Positions 34,195-43,135 of a DNA stretch of 64,000 nucleotides are shown here, piece by piece; position 1 is the stretch's first letter, and every line of letters starts with the position of its first letter. The DNA is from CAZUYC01 sp964624475 (GTDB lineage Bacteria > Myxococcota_A > UBA9160 > SMWR01). The stretch spans positions 52,197 to 116,196 of the forward strand of contig CAZUYC010000096.1 of assembly GCA_964624475.1 (NCBI GenBank), read 5' to 3'. The position numbers and the translations under genes are program-made. The notes beneath the pieces were generated by a model that was not told the DNA's origin, searched no databases, and worked only from the letters and a program-made list of their open reading frames with translations.

Positions 34195-37110
34195 TCACCT
34201 TCCCCTGCGAGAGGACACCCACCCGGGGAGGAGCTCGACATGTCCGAGCTGGAGAAGATCGCCCGCGCGATGGTCGCGCCGCACAAGGGGATCCTCGCGG
34301 CCGACGAGAGCTCGCCCACGATCAAGAAGCGCTTCGACTCGGTCAAGGTCGAGTCGACGGAGGAGAACCGGCGCGCGTACCGCGAGATGCTCTTCACGAC
34401 GCTCCGTGCGAACGAGTTCGTGAGCGGCGTGATCCTCTACGACGAGACGATCCGCCAGAAGGCAGGCGACGGCACGCCCTTCCCGAGGCTGCTGGAGAGC
34501 CGCGGCATCCTGCCGGGGATCAAGGTCGACAAGGGGACCAAGGCGCTCGCCGGCGCGCCCGACGAGAAGGTCACCGAGGGCCTCGACGGGCTGCGCGAAC
34601 GACTCGCGGAGTACCGGGGCCTCGGCGCCCGCTTCGCCAAGTGGCGCGCCGTGATCACGATCGGCGACGGCATTCCGTCGGACCAGTGCATCGACGCGAA
34701 CGCCCACGCCCTCGCCCGCTACGCCGCCCTGTGCGTCGAGACCGGCGTGGTCCCCATCGTCGAGCCCGAGGTGCTGATGGACGGCCCGCACACGATCGAG
34801 CGCTGCAGCGAGGTGACCGAGCGCACGCTGCGCCGCCTCTATGCGGAGCTCTACGCGCAGCGCGTCCCGCTCGAGCAGACGATCCTCAAGCCCAACATGG
34901 TCCTCTCCGGAACCGAATGCTCGCGCCAGGCCGGCGTGCGCGAGGTGGCCGAGCAGACGCTGCGCTGCCTGCGCGCCTCGGTCCCCGCGGCGGTCCCCGG
35001 GATCGTCTTCCTCTCGGGCGGCCAGAGCGACGAGGACGCGACGGCCCATCTGAACGAGATGAACCGGCTCGGCGGCGCGCCCTGGGAGCTCTCCTTCTCC
35101 TACGGGCGGGCGCTCCAGGCCGCCCCGCTGAAGGTCTGGGCGGGACGCCCCGAGAACCGCGACGCGGCGCAGCGCGCCTTCTACCACCGCGCCCGCTGCA
35201 ACGGGGCCGCGCGCACGGGCACCTACACGCCCGAGATGGAGCGCCAGGCCGCGTAGGCCTAGGGGCCCGCAGCGAGAACGGCTCCAACGAGCCTCGAGGC
35301 GAGCTGCGGAGAGCCCATCGGCCAGCACGGCCAGCGCCGACGCCCCACCCGGGGGCACTTCGGCCGGGAGAAAGCCGAAGCAGCCGGCCGCCCGGCCCGC
35401 GGCCGCGGGCAGCCCGGGGTGGACGCGGGCGAGAAGCCTCGTGACGAGGTCGGTGGGGGGCCGGCCCGCGGCGTCTGCGCCCGGCTCGCGGGTGAAGCGC
35501 GCCAGCCCTCGGATCGTTCCCGATGGGTCGGTCAGCAGCACGAGCCGGGGAGGCCGGCCGGCCTCTGCGTCCCACGCCCAGCCCTCGACGGTCCAGCCGA
35601 TGCGCCCGCCTTCCCCGGGGATCTCCCCGATCGAGACGAGCCCGAGGGCGGCCCCCGGACCCGCCACCTCGACGAAGCGATCCTCCCACCGCGTCCCGAC
35701 GAGGTGCGCCCAGTCGTGTCGATACAGGTTCAGCCTTCGGCTCCGCAGGTCCGACGCCACCTGCTCCAGCTTCTCGAGGTTCCAGAAGAGATGACGCCTG
35801 CGGCGTTCGACGTCTCGGACGCCGACCACCAGGCTCAGGCCGGCCTCCTCGATCTGCTGGGTCCGGCGCGCCGCGATGCCGACCCCGGTGAGGTAGGAGG
35901 GCCAGAGCAGAGCGCTGGCGCCTAGGACGCACGCGGCGGTGGACGCGCGCGCGGCGCGCCGCGCCGCCCAGCGACACCCACCAGCCGCCACGGCCCCGAG
36001 CGCGACGAGGCCGGACCAGAAGAGGGAGCTCCACATGACGTAGTGCGGGACGAGGGAATGAGACGCCGGGAACTGCGCGCGTCCCACCCCCACGATCGCG
36101 CTGGCGACCACGCAGAAGAAGGGTAAGCCGAGCGAGACGAGCAGGCCGCCTTCGAGCGGGCGTCGACGAGCGATCGCGAATGCGAGTCCGCAGATCCAGA
36201 GGGCCACGCCGGCCCCACCGACCAGTGCCGCGACGGCCGCGCGGGTTTCGGCATCGTGCGGCATCGCGACGAGGACGTACGCGGGGGTCGCGCCCAGGAG
36301 CACCAGAGCGGCCTCGCCCACGTGCGCGAGCCCGCCCGGGCCGGCCAAGGCCGAGACGGGCAGTGCTCGCGCCAACCCGGAACCCGCGAAAGCGTAGACG
36401 CAAGCGGCGAGGCCACCCACCGCGAGGGGCAGGACCGCCGTCCTCGCCCCGAGACCCGCGCCGAGGCAGGCGAAGGCCAGGGTGGGCCAGGCGGCGAGCC
36501 CGAAGCCACCGCTGAACGACGCGACCCAGGCGGGAGCGAGCGACGCCACCAGCCACGCGCGCGCGCGCCGAGGGTGTGCGGCACGGAGCTCCCGCGCTCT
36601 CGCGACTGCGAAGAGCGATCCGAGCACCGCCGCGCCCACCAGTGCGCCATGGCCGATGCCGAGAGCCCAGGTGAGCGTCGCGTGGTTCCCGAACCAGAAG
36701 AGGAGAGTGATCACCAGACCGCAGGCGAGGCGCTTCACGCCGCGGTCGCAGCCCGGGGCGCTGCAGATCGCGCGGCAGAGCGCGAGCGCGCAAGTCGCGA
36801 CCAGCGCCAGCGCGATCGCGACCATGAACTCGGTGTCGCCGGCGAAGGCCACGTTGCCGAAGTGGTAGATCAGGTTCAGGAACAGGAGGCGATGGCCCGC
36901 GTGAACGCGGCAGACGGCCTCCCAGAAGGGCAGCGTCATGAAGTAGTGGTGGATGCGCCACTGGTCGAGGAAGAGCGTGCGATGGTGCAGCAGATGGGCG
37001 AGCCAGAGGGACCCGAGGGCGGCGCCGACCGCGTAGAGGAGGTACGCCCGGGTGACCGCGCCCCAGAAGGCTCCGGGACCCGACCTCGTGGGATCATGCG
37101 CCGGAGCCAA
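34195..37110 (-). CDS. Polytopic membrane protein of unknown function, 3' end antisense to fba
   Basis: Residues about 1-420 contain roughly ten hydrophobic helices (AYLLYAVGAALGSLWLAHLL, GLPFFCVVASAIVGVG). A soluble region with a probable beta domain follows (IGWTVEGWAWDAEAGRPPRL). The layout recalls membrane glycosyltransferases or O-antigen-type proteins, but no family motif was recognised. Protein-like sequence stops near base 35270 (ARLEARW). Beyond it the frame stays open to 34195 only as antisense of the aldolase gene, so the natural stop seems lost or a frameshift is present; TAG occurs in a neighbouring frame at about 35258. The start is a TTG overlapping the flavin reductase stop and is uncertain. 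Confidence 0.55.
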   Translation of the reverse strand: MAPAHDPTRSGPGAFWGAVTRAYLLYAVGAALGSLWLAHLLHHRTLFLDQWRIHHYFMTLPFWEAVCRVHAGHRLLFLNLIYHFGNVAFAGDTEFMVAIALALVATCALALCRAICSAPGCDRGVKRLACGLVITLLFWFGNHATLTWALGIGHGALVGAAVLGSLFAVARARELRAAHPRRARAWLVASLAPAWVASFSGGFGLAAWPTLAFACLGAGLGARTAVLPLAVGGLAACVYAFAGSGLARALPVSALAGPGGLAHVGEAALVLLGATPAYVLVAMPHDAETRAAVAALVGGAGVALWICGLAFAIARRRPLEGGLLVSLGLPFFCVVASAIVGVGRAQFPASHSLVPHYVMWSSLFWSGLVALGAVAAGGCRWAARRAARASTAACVLGASALLWPSYLTGVGIAARRTQQIEEAGLSLVVGVRDVERRRRHLFWNLEKLEQVASDLRSRRLNLYRHDWAHLVGTRWEDRFVEVAGPGAALGLVSIGEIPGEGGRIGWTVEGWAWDAEAGRPPRLVLLTDPSGTIRGLARFTREPGADAAGRPPTDLVTRLLARVHPGLPAAAGRAAGCFGFLPAEVPPGGASALAVLADGLSAARLEARWSRSRCGPLGLRGLALHLGRVGARARGPVAAGAVVEGALRRVAVLGASRPDLQRGGLERPPVGEGELPGRAAEPVHLVQMGRRVLVALAAREEDDPGDRRGDRGAQAAQRLLGHLAHAGLARAFGSGEDHVGLEDRLLERDALRVELRIEAAQRALGHLAAALDRVRAVHQHLGLDDGDHAGLDAQGGVAGEGVGVRVDALVRRNAVADRDHGAPLGEAGAEAPVLRESFAQPVEALGDLLVGRAGERLGPLVDLDPRQDAAALQQPREGRAVACLLADRLVVEDHAAHELVRTERREEHLAVRAPVLLRRLDLDRVEALLDRGRALVGREDPLVRRDHRAGDLLQLGHVELLPGWVSSRRGR
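34240..35256 (+). CDS. fba: Fructose-bisphosphate aldolase, class I
   Basis: This 338-residue Schiff-base aldolase has motifs GILAADESSPTIKKRF, VILYDETIRQK, GIKVDKGTKALAG, RFAKWRAVI, VEPEVLMDG and the lysine site ILKPNMVLSGTE, followed by FLSGGQSDEDAT and FSYGRALQ. All match the animal-type class I enzymes also found in some proteobacteria. GGGGAGGAG precedes ATG 34240. With gap, pgk and tpiA just upstream it completes the lower half of glycolysis. The minus-strand membrane-protein frame running through it is most likely a chance opening, since this gene's motifs are unambiguous. Confidence 0.95.
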   Translation: MSELEKIARAMVAPHKGILAADESSPTIKKRFDSVKVESTEENRRAYREMLFTTLRANEFVSGVILYDETIRQKAGDGTPFPRLLESRGILPGIKVDKGTKALAGAPDEKVTEGLDGLRERLAEYRGLGARFAKWRAVITIGDGIPSDQCIDANAHALARYAALCVETGVVPIVEPEVLMDGPHTIERCSEVTERTLRRLYAELYAQRVPLEQTILKPNMVLSGTECSRQAGVREVAEQTLRCLRASVPAAVPGIVFLSGGQSDEDATAHLNEMNRLGGAPWELSFSYGRALQAAPLKVWAGRPENRDAAQRAFYHRARCNGAARTGTYTPEMERQAA

Positions 37111-37609
37111 GGTTTCGGGGCTGCGGGCCGGACCGGAAGGCGCCGTAGATCCCGCGCTGGTAGAGGAGCGGCTCCCGCTCGGGCGAGAGGCGCAGCGCCT
37201 CCACGCGCCCGACGTAGATCACGTGGTCGCCGCCTTCGTGGACCGCGATTACCCGGCAGTCGAGCGCGCCGAGCGTGCCCTGGAGCAGCGGTGCGCCGGT
37301 CGCGGCGGTCTCCCAGGCCACCCCTTCGAAGCGGCGGTCCTCGTCCGGCTTCGAGGCGAAGCGGTTCGAGAGCTCGGCCTGACCCTCGGCGAGGAGGTTC
37401 AGGGCGAAGACACCGCCCGCCGCGATCACGGGGTGCGTGTTGGAGGACTTGTCGGCGCAGACGAGCACCAGCGGCGGATCGAGCGACACCTCGGTGAAGG
37501 CCGTGACCGTCATGCCGTGGACGCGCTCGCCGGCGCGGGTCGTCACGATCGCCACGGCGACGGCGCGGCGGCCGAGCAGCTGCTTCAAGGCATCGGTCGC
37601 GACCGCCAC
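37094..37609 (-). CDS. Flavin reductase-like, FMN-binding split-barrel protein
   Basis: The 171-residue protein belongs to the flavin reductase family that supplies reduced flavin to monooxygenases. Motifs are AVAIVTTRAGERVHGMTVTAF, SLDPPLVLVCADKSSNTHPVI, FALNLLAEGQ, and the barrel end GDHVIYVGRVEAL followed by PLLYQRGIYGAF. The GTG at 37609 is the probable start. No monooxygenase is adjacent. A secreted-protein gene lies 30 bases upstream on the same strand, and a membrane-protein gene overlaps its end. Confidence 0.9.
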   Translation of the reverse strand: MAVATDALKQLLGRRAVAVAIVTTRAGERVHGMTVTAFTEVSLDPPLVLVCADKSSNTHPVIAAGGVFALNLLAEGQAELSNRFASKPDEDRRFEGVAWETAATGAPLLQGTLGALDCRVIAVHEGGDHVIYVGRVEALRLSPEREPLLYQRGIYGAFRSGPQPRNLGSGA

Positions 37610-37639
37610 CGCGCGGCTGCCAGGAGCCGGATCGGGCGC

Positions 37640-38089
37640 CTAGTCCGCCTCGATCTTGTCGACGCCGTACTTCGCGTCGAGCTCCTCGTCGGAGAGGATC
37701 ACGTCGATCTTGCGCGCGAAGCGGCTCTTCGGATCCTTCTCGTCCGGCAGCCAGTAGATGAGGACCGTCTTGCCCTCGGGGATGTCGGCGATCTCGCCCT
37801 TCTTGCCGTTGATGGCGACCGAGGTGCGGCTGAGCACGGAGCCGGTGGGATTGACCTTGAAGGTCGCCTCACGGCCCTTCTTGACCTCGAGCTCCGCCGG
37901 CGGCTTCGCGCCCTTGCCCTCCTGCGTGATCTTCAGCGTCACGGTGTGGGCGGCCGAGTCGAACTTGACCCACTTGCCCTCGCTCTGCGTGCTCTTGGCC
38001 TTGTCTTCCGCGGCGAGCGCGGCGGGCGCCGCGAGCAGGCAGGCGGCAGCCGCCACTGCGAAGACGCTGCGTCGGGCGAAGATCGGCAT
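37640..38089 (-). CDS. Small secreted protein of unknown function
   Basis: The 149-residue protein has a clear Sec signal peptide (RRSVFAVAAAACLLAAPAALA, predicted cut before AEDKAK). The mature part is Lys/Glu-rich and beta-strand-rich (AAHTVTLKITQEG, LEVKKGREATFKVNP, KTVLIYWLPDE, ending LDAKYGVDKIEAD). It has no cysteines or metal motifs, and no family was recognised. GGAGGA lies seven bases before ATG 38089. It is probably the first gene of a short run with the flavin reductase gene. Confidence 0.8.
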   Translation of the reverse strand: MPIFARRSVFAVAAAACLLAAPAALAAEDKAKSTQSEGKWVKFDSAAHTVTLKITQEGKGAKPPAELEVKKGREATFKVNPTGSVLSRTSVAINGKKGEIADIPEGKTVLIYWLPDEKDPKSRFARKIDVILSDEELDAKYGVDKIEAD

Positions 38090-38112
38090 CGGGAGTCCTC
38101 CACGTTGGTGCA

Positions 38113-38151
38113 ATCCGCCTCGGCCCGGGGGCCCGGGCCCCCTGGGCGGAT
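38113..38151 (-). terminator. Strong GC hairpin downstream of glycerate kinase
   Basis: The 39-base segment has outer arms ATCCGCC (38113-38119) and GGCGGAT (38145-38151) enclosing a very stable GGCCCGGG-GG-CCCGGGCC core at 38122-38139. It follows the glycerate kinase stop and precedes the next minus-strand gene. There is no T-tract, so it may act with Rho or as an mRNA 3' stabiliser. Confidence 0.4.
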
Positions 38152-38194
38152 CAAAGGCCAGAGGCTACACGCTCTTCGGCGCTTACGACACGTG

Positions 38195-39508
38195 CTAGGA
38201 ACCGACCCGCACGAGGGCGAGGTCCATCACGTTGGTCCGCGTGGGTCCCGTGACGAAGAGACCCCCCTCGGCGCGGAAGAAGGCGTGGGAATCGTTCGCG
38301 GCGAGCGCGGCGCGGGCGTCGAGCCCCGCGCGGCGGGAGCGGGCCAAGGTGCCCTCGTCCGCGTAAGCGCCGGCCGCGCCGGTGGGACCGTCGTTGCCGT
38401 CCGTGCCGGCGGCCAGGAGCGCCGTCGGAGGCCCACCGTCGAGCTCGAGGGCCGCGGCCAGGGCCAGCTCCTGGCTCCGGCCGCCGCGGCCGGGCCCTCG
38501 CACGGTCACCGTCGTCTCGCCCCCGGCGACGAGGCAGAGCGGAGGGCCGGCCCGCCGCGCGCGCGCCGCCGCGACGAGCGCCCGGGCCGCCTCGCGCGCC
38601 TCGCCGCGCAGGATCCCCGGAGTCGACTCGGCGCGCAGGCCGGCGCGCTCGGCGGCCGCGCACGCCGCCTCGACGGCGGTCCGGTTGGTCGCGACGAGCG
38701 TATGACGCACGCGGGCGAGCGCCGCGTCGCCGGGCTTCGGTGTCTCCTCGCGCTCGCCGCGCACGCCGGCCGCGAGGTGCGCCCGCACGGCCTCGGGGAG
38801 CTCCGCCAGGATGCCGCGCGCGCCGAGCGCTGCGAGCGCGTCGGAATAGGTGGTGGGGTCAGGGGCAAACGGCCCGGAGCCGATTGCGTCGAGCCGGTCG
38901 CCCGGCACGTCGGAGAGCGCCAGCACCTCGATGCGCCGCGGCCGTGCGCGCCGTGCGAGCCGTCCCCCCGCGAGCGCCGAGAGGTGCTTGCGCACGGCAT
39001 TCGCCGCCTCGATCTCGGCGCCCGCGGCGAGGAGAAGGCGCGTCGCCGCGGCGAGGTCGTCGAGCCGGAGCCCCGGCGCGGGACAGGCGAGCAGGCTCGA
39101 CGCGCCTCCCGAGAGCAGGACCAGGAGGAGATCCTCGGCAGCCGCGTTCTCGACGAGCGCGAGCGCCTCGCGCGCCGCGGCCTCGCAGCGCGCATCCGGG
39201 ACGGGGTGCGCGGCGAGGCGCAGGGCGACGCGCCGCAGCGGGAGCTCGTGGCCGTCTTTCGTCACGGCGAGCCCGCTCGCGATGCGCTCGGCGGCGATCG
39301 CCTCGACCGCCGCGGCCATGGCGGCGGCTGCCTTCCCGACCGCGAGAACGACGATCCGCTGGCCCGCGTCGAGCGGACGCCCGGCCACCTCGAGGAGGTC
39401 CCCCTCGCGCCGCAGCGCGCGGCGCACCGCAAGGCCGGCGTCCACCGCCGCGAGCGCCGCCTGGAAGATCGCCGCGAGCTCGCGGAAGCGGGGACGCCCC
39501 TCGCTCAC
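38195..39508 (-). CDS. Glycerate 2-kinase (MOFRL/GckA family)
   Basis: The 437-residue enzyme phosphorylates D-glycerate. The N-terminal DUF4147 domain shows VVLAVGKAAAAMAAAVEAI, LLVLLSGGASSLLACPAPG and ANAVRKHLSALAGGRLA; the MOFRL domain shows LVAGGETTVTVRGPGRGGRSQE, AAGTDGNDGPTGAAGAYAD and the C-terminal GPTRTNVMDL. All family motifs are intact. Its start overlaps the OmpA-type gene stop (ATGA), placing it last in the dnaK-hsp20-lon-ompA-gck run. Its metabolic partner is not in view. Confidence 0.92.
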   Translation of the reverse strand: MSEGRPRFRELAAIFQAALAAVDAGLAVRRALRREGDLLEVAGRPLDAGQRIVVLAVGKAAAAMAAAVEAIAAERIASGLAVTKDGHELPLRRVALRLAAHPVPDARCEAAAREALALVENAAAEDLLLVLLSGGASSLLACPAPGLRLDDLAAATRLLLAAGAEIEAANAVRKHLSALAGGRLARRARPRRIEVLALSDVPGDRLDAIGSGPFAPDPTTYSDALAALGARGILAELPEAVRAHLAAGVRGEREETPKPGDAALARVRHTLVATNRTAVEAACAAAERAGLRAESTPGILRGEAREAARALVAAARARRAGPPLCLVAGGETTVTVRGPGRGGRSQELALAAALELDGGPPTALLAAGTDGNDGPTGAAGAYADEGTLARSRRAGLDARAALAANDSHAFFRAEGGLFVTGPTRTNVMDLALVRVGS

Positions 39509-40311
39509 CGCGCGGCGGCGGCGGCCGGCTGCTCTTCGACGGGCTTGAGCGTGATCTCAATGCGCCGGTTGCGGGCGCGGCCCTGCGGCGTGCCGTTCTC
39601 GGCGACCGGGGCGAACTCCCCGAACGCGACGGCGGAGAGACGCGTCGGATCGATGCCCCGCTGGGCGAGGATCCGCACCACGCCCGTCGCCCGCGCGCTC
39701 GCGAGCTCCCAGTTGCTGGCGAAGCGCGCGGTGTGGATCGGGACGTCGTCGGTGTGCCCGCCCACCTCGACGCGGTGGGGCACGGACTTGATGCGCTCGG
39801 CCACCTTGCCGAGGACGCCCTGGCCGCGCGCGTTCACCTCGGCCGAGCCGGAGGCGAAGAGCACGTCCTCCTGCAGGTCGAGGCGAAGGCCGTCGCGCAG
39901 CTGCTGGATGGCGATCTGACCCGCCGCCACCTCGGACTCGAGGTCCGTCACCAGGCCTTCATAGGTGCTCTTCAGCCGATCGACCTCCTGGCTGCGCGAC
40001 TGGAGCTCCTGGTCGCGCCGGCTCAGGTTCTCCGAGAGCTCGCGCTCCGCCTGGCGCAGCCGGCGGACGTCGCTGTCGAGCGCGTCGTGAGCCTGGCTCA
40101 GGGCCTCCATCTCCTCGATCAGCCCGACGCGCTCGGAGTCGAGGCTTTCGGTCGAGGCCTCGAGCATCCGCACGCGCTCCTCGAGCCGGCGCTTGTCGGC
40201 GGCGAGCGCGTCGCGCTGGCCCTCGACGCGGTCGAAGGTGCCGCGGGTCACACAGCCCACCGCGAGCAGCGCACTAGCCAGGAGCAGACAGCGTGTGCCG
40301 AAGTGCCTCAT
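39505..40311 (-). CDS. OmpA-family lipoprotein with coiled coil
   Basis: The 268-residue protein has a lipoprotein signal (LLLASALLAVGC, lipidated Cys about residue 20), a long coiled coil (about 30-140, rich in LEERVRMLEA and LKSTYEGLV heptads) and a C-terminal OmpA/MotB peptidoglycan-binding domain (VLFASGSAEVNARGQGVL, VEVGGHTDDVPI, NWELASARATGVVRIL, GEFAPVAENGTPQGRARNRR). It should tether the outer membrane to the cell wall. Its start overlaps the end of lon by 38 bases, which is unusual for an envelope protein in a heat-shock run and suggests stress-linked expression. Confidence 0.92.
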   Translation of the reverse strand: MRHFGTRCLLLASALLAVGCVTRGTFDRVEGQRDALAADKRRLEERVRMLEASTESLDSERVGLIEEMEALSQAHDALDSDVRRLRQAERELSENLSRRDQELQSRSQEVDRLKSTYEGLVTDLESEVAAGQIAIQQLRDGLRLDLQEDVLFASGSAEVNARGQGVLGKVAERIKSVPHRVEVGGHTDDVPIHTARFASNWELASARATGVVRILAQRGIDPTRLSAVAFGEFAPVAENGTPQGRARNRRIEITLKPVEEQPAAAAAR

Positions 40312-42700
40312 CGATCCCCCCCACGAACTCGAGGGCGAGCCCCTCGAGCAGCTCGGCCGAGACCTCCTCGAGGTCGCGGCGGTTGCGCTCCGGGAGCACG
40401 ACCCGCGCGATGCCCGCCCGCTTCGCGGCGAGCACCTTCTCCTTGATCCCGCCCACGGGCAGGACCTTGCCGCGCAGCGTGATCTCGCCGGTCATCGCGA
40501 CGTCGGGCCGCGCCGGTCGCCCGGTGAAGAGCGACGCGAGCGACGTCACCATCGCGATTCCCGCCGACGGACCGTCCTTCGGCACGGCGCCCGCCGGCAC
40601 GTGCACGTGCACGTCCGACTTCTCGAAGACCTCGCGCTCGAGCGCGAAGGCCCCGGCATGCGTGCGCAGCCAGGAGCGGGCCGCCTCGGCCGACTCCCGC
40701 ATCACCTCCCCGAGCGAGCCGGTGAGCCGGAGCTCGCCCTTGCCCGGCATTCGGGTCGACTCCACGAACAGGATGTCCCCCCCCGCCGGCGTCCAGGCCA
40801 GGCCGACCGCGACGCCGGGCTGCCCAGTGCGCTCGGCGATCTCGGGCTCGAACTTGATCGGTCCGAGCAGGTCCGGAAGCGATTCCGGGTCGATCCGTAC
40901 CGGCCCCGCGAAACCCTCCTCCGCCACGCGGCGCGCGATCTTGCGGCAGAGCGAGCCGATCTCGCGCTCGAGGTTGCGCACCCCGGCCTCGCGCGTGTAG
41001 CTGTGGATCAGGGCGCGCAGCGTCGCCTCGGGCAGCTCGAGGTCGATTCCCGCGAGCCCGTTCTGCGCGCACTGCCGCGGCAGCAGGAAGCGGCGCGCGA
41101 TCTCGAGCTTCTCCTCCTCGATGTAGCCCGGGAGCTCGATCACCTCCATCCGGTCGCGCAGCGCCGGCGGGACCGGGTCCATCTGGTTGGCGGTCGCGAT
41201 GAAGAGCACCTGCGAGAGGTCGAAGGGCACCTCGAGGTAGTGATCGCTGAAGCTCGAGTTCTGTTCCGGATCGAGCACCTCGAGCAGGGCCGAGGAGGGG
41301 TCGCCGCGGAAGTCCGCCCCGACCTTGTCCACCTCGTCCAGCACGAAGACCGGGTTGCGCGTGGCCGCGCGGCGCAGCCCCTGGATGATGCGGCCCGGGA
41401 GCGCTCCGACGTAGGTGCGCCGGTGGCCGCGGACCTCGGCCTCGTCGTGCACGCCGCCGAGCGAGATGCGGCAGAACTTGCGCCCGAGCGCGCGCGCGAT
41501 CGAGCGGCCGAGCGAGGTCTTGCCGGTGCCCGGGGCACCGACGAAGCAGAGGATCGGCCCCTTGAGGTCGCGCTTGAGCGAGAGCACCGCGATGTACTCG
41601 ACGATGCGTTCCTTCACCTTGTCGAGCCCGTAGTGGTCCTCGTCGAGGATGCGCCGCGCCTCGGCGACGTCGAGCCGGTCCTCGGAGAGCACGGCCCAGG
41701 GCAGGTCGACCATCCACTCCAGGTAGGTCCGGATCACGCCGTGCTCGGCGGCGGCCGGCGGCATCTGCGCCAGCCGGTCGAACTCGCGGGTGGCCTGGCG
41801 CAGCGCCTCCTCCGGCATGCGCGCGGCCTCGATGCGCTTGCGCAGCCGCTCGATCTCCGCCTCGGGGTCCTGCCCCTCGCCGAGCTCCTGGCGGATCGCC
41901 TCGAGCTGCTGGCGGAGCATGTAGTCGCGCTGCGTCCTGCCGATGTCGGTCTGGACCTTCTCGCGGATCTCGCTCTCGACCTTGAGCGCGTCGCGCTCGC
42001 GCGAGATCTCGTCGAGCACCCGGCGCAGGCGGGCCGGGACGTGGAGCTCCTCGAGCAGCGACTGCTTGCCGGCGACGTCGAGGTCGAGGTTCGAGGCCGC
42101 GAGGTCCGCCAGCTTGGACGGGTCGTCGACGTTGGTGCCGAGCACCTGGAGGTCGTCGGAGAGCCGCGGGCTCTCCGCGACCAGCGCCACGAAGTTCTGG
42201 GAGACGTTGCGGGTCAGCGCGGCGGTCTCGACCGAGCCGAGGTCGCCGCCGTCCCGTAGCACCTCGACGTGGCCGCGCAGGAAGGGCGACTCCGCGACGA
42301 AGCCGTCGATCGCGGCGCGCGCGACCCCCTGCACCAGCAGGCGATAGGAGTCGTCGCTCGACTTGAGCATCTTCACGATGCGCACGACGGTCCCGACGCG
42401 ATGGACGTCGTCCGGGCCGGGGCTCTCCTCGACCGGCCGCCGCACCGCCGCGCACACGAGCAGGCGATGCGGATCGAGCACCACCGCGTCGATCAGCCGC
42501 TTCGAGCGCTCCGAGCTGACGAGGAGCGGCGAGAGCAGGAACGGGAAGAGCACGGTGTTCTTGAGCGGGAGGATCGGCAGCGTCCGCGGCACCTCGACCG
42601 CCGCGCTCTCCTCCTCGCCCGCGCTCCCGACCGCCACCTCGGTGCCGCGGGGCCGGCCCGCGTCCTCCAGCGCCTCGATCTCGTTGGATTCGTCGCTCAT
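40274..42700 (-). CDS. lon: ATP-dependent Lon protease (second copy)
   Basis: This 808-residue Lon has a LAN domain with TLPILPLKNTVLFPF, the AAA+ core (Walker A GAPGTGKTSLG; VFVLDEVDKVGADFRGDPSS) and the Ser-Lys protease domain (PKDGPSAGIAMVTSL; GIKEKVLAAKRAG). It is closer to the canonical heat-shock Lon by context: it follows dnaK and hsp20 on the same strand with an ATGA overlap to hsp20. The first copy at 21.3 kb stands alone. Many deltaproteobacteria have two Lons, one for protein quality control and one for development or regulation. Confidence 0.96.
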   Translation of the reverse strand: MSDESNEIEALEDAGRPRGTEVAVGSAGEEESAAVEVPRTLPILPLKNTVLFPFLLSPLLVSSERSKRLIDAVVLDPHRLLVCAAVRRPVEESPGPDDVHRVGTVVRIVKMLKSSDDSYRLLVQGVARAAIDGFVAESPFLRGHVEVLRDGGDLGSVETAALTRNVSQNFVALVAESPRLSDDLQVLGTNVDDPSKLADLAASNLDLDVAGKQSLLEELHVPARLRRVLDEISRERDALKVESEIREKVQTDIGRTQRDYMLRQQLEAIRQELGEGQDPEAEIERLRKRIEAARMPEEALRQATREFDRLAQMPPAAAEHGVIRTYLEWMVDLPWAVLSEDRLDVAEARRILDEDHYGLDKVKERIVEYIAVLSLKRDLKGPILCFVGAPGTGKTSLGRSIARALGRKFCRISLGGVHDEAEVRGHRRTYVGALPGRIIQGLRRAATRNPVFVLDEVDKVGADFRGDPSSALLEVLDPEQNSSFSDHYLEVPFDLSQVLFIATANQMDPVPPALRDRMEVIELPGYIEEEKLEIARRFLLPRQCAQNGLAGIDLELPEATLRALIHSYTREAGVRNLEREIGSLCRKIARRVAEEGFAGPVRIDPESLPDLLGPIKFEPEIAERTGQPGVAVGLAWTPAGGDILFVESTRMPGKGELRLTGSLGEVMRESAEAARSWLRTHAGAFALEREVFEKSDVHVHVPAGAVPKDGPSAGIAMVTSLASLFTGRPARPDVAMTGEITLRGKVLPVGGIKEKVLAAKRAGIARVVLPERNRRDLEEVSAELLEGLALEFVGGIDEALRHTLSAPG

Positions 42701-43110
42701 GCCCGACCGCCCTCGCCCGGCCCGACCGGAACGCGCACCCGCGCGGGCCCGCGCCGCGGCAGCGTCACGGTGAGGAAGCCCTCCGCGAGGTGCGCGGTCA
42801 CGCCCTCCCGCGCGAAGGGGATCGGCACCCGCAGGCGCCGTTCGAAGGGTCCGGAGGTGATCTCCATGCGGTGGAGCCGGAGCAGGTCGCCCGGCTCCGG
42901 CGGGCGCCGCATGCCGCGGATGCGCAGCTCGTCGCCGTGGACGTCGACGCGCAGGTCCTGGCTCGGCACGCCGGCGAGCTCGACCCGCACGATCAGCGCC
43001 TTCTCGGTCTCGAAGACGTCGACCTCGGGCTGCCAGTGATCGCCGCGGAGCCGGTCGGCGAACTCGCCGATCAGCTCCGCCAGCGGGTCGTCGCGTTTGC
43101 TAGGACTCAC
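42697..43110 (-). CDS. Small heat-shock protein (Hsp20/alpha-crystallin family)
   Basis: The 137-residue chaperone has an alpha-crystallin domain from about residue 27 to 120: PEVDVFETEKALIVRVELAG, LRVDVHGDELRIRGMRR, GPFERRLRVPIP and the A-x-x-x-G-x-L-x-V motif in AHLAEGFLTVTLPR. A short C-terminal tail with the V-x-V-type anchor VRVPV follows. It holds unfolding proteins for DnaK. It lies 25 bases after dnaK and overlaps lon by four bases, so the three are likely expressed together under heat stress. Confidence 0.94.
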   Translation of the reverse strand: MSPSKRDDPLAELIGEFADRLRGDHWQPEVDVFETEKALIVRVELAGVPSQDLRVDVHGDELRIRGMRRPPEPGDLLRLHRMEITSGPFERRLRVPIPFAREGVTAHLAEGFLTVTLPRRGPARVRVPVGPGEGGRA

Positions 43111-43135
43111 TGTGTCGCCGCGGGTGGGCCGGAAC

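Noticed and set aside
35269..35311. Possible degenerate copy of the GC-rich dispersed repeat after fba
   Set aside because: It shares CGCAGCGAG and GAGGCGAGC words but with too many mismatches and gaps to count as a copy.
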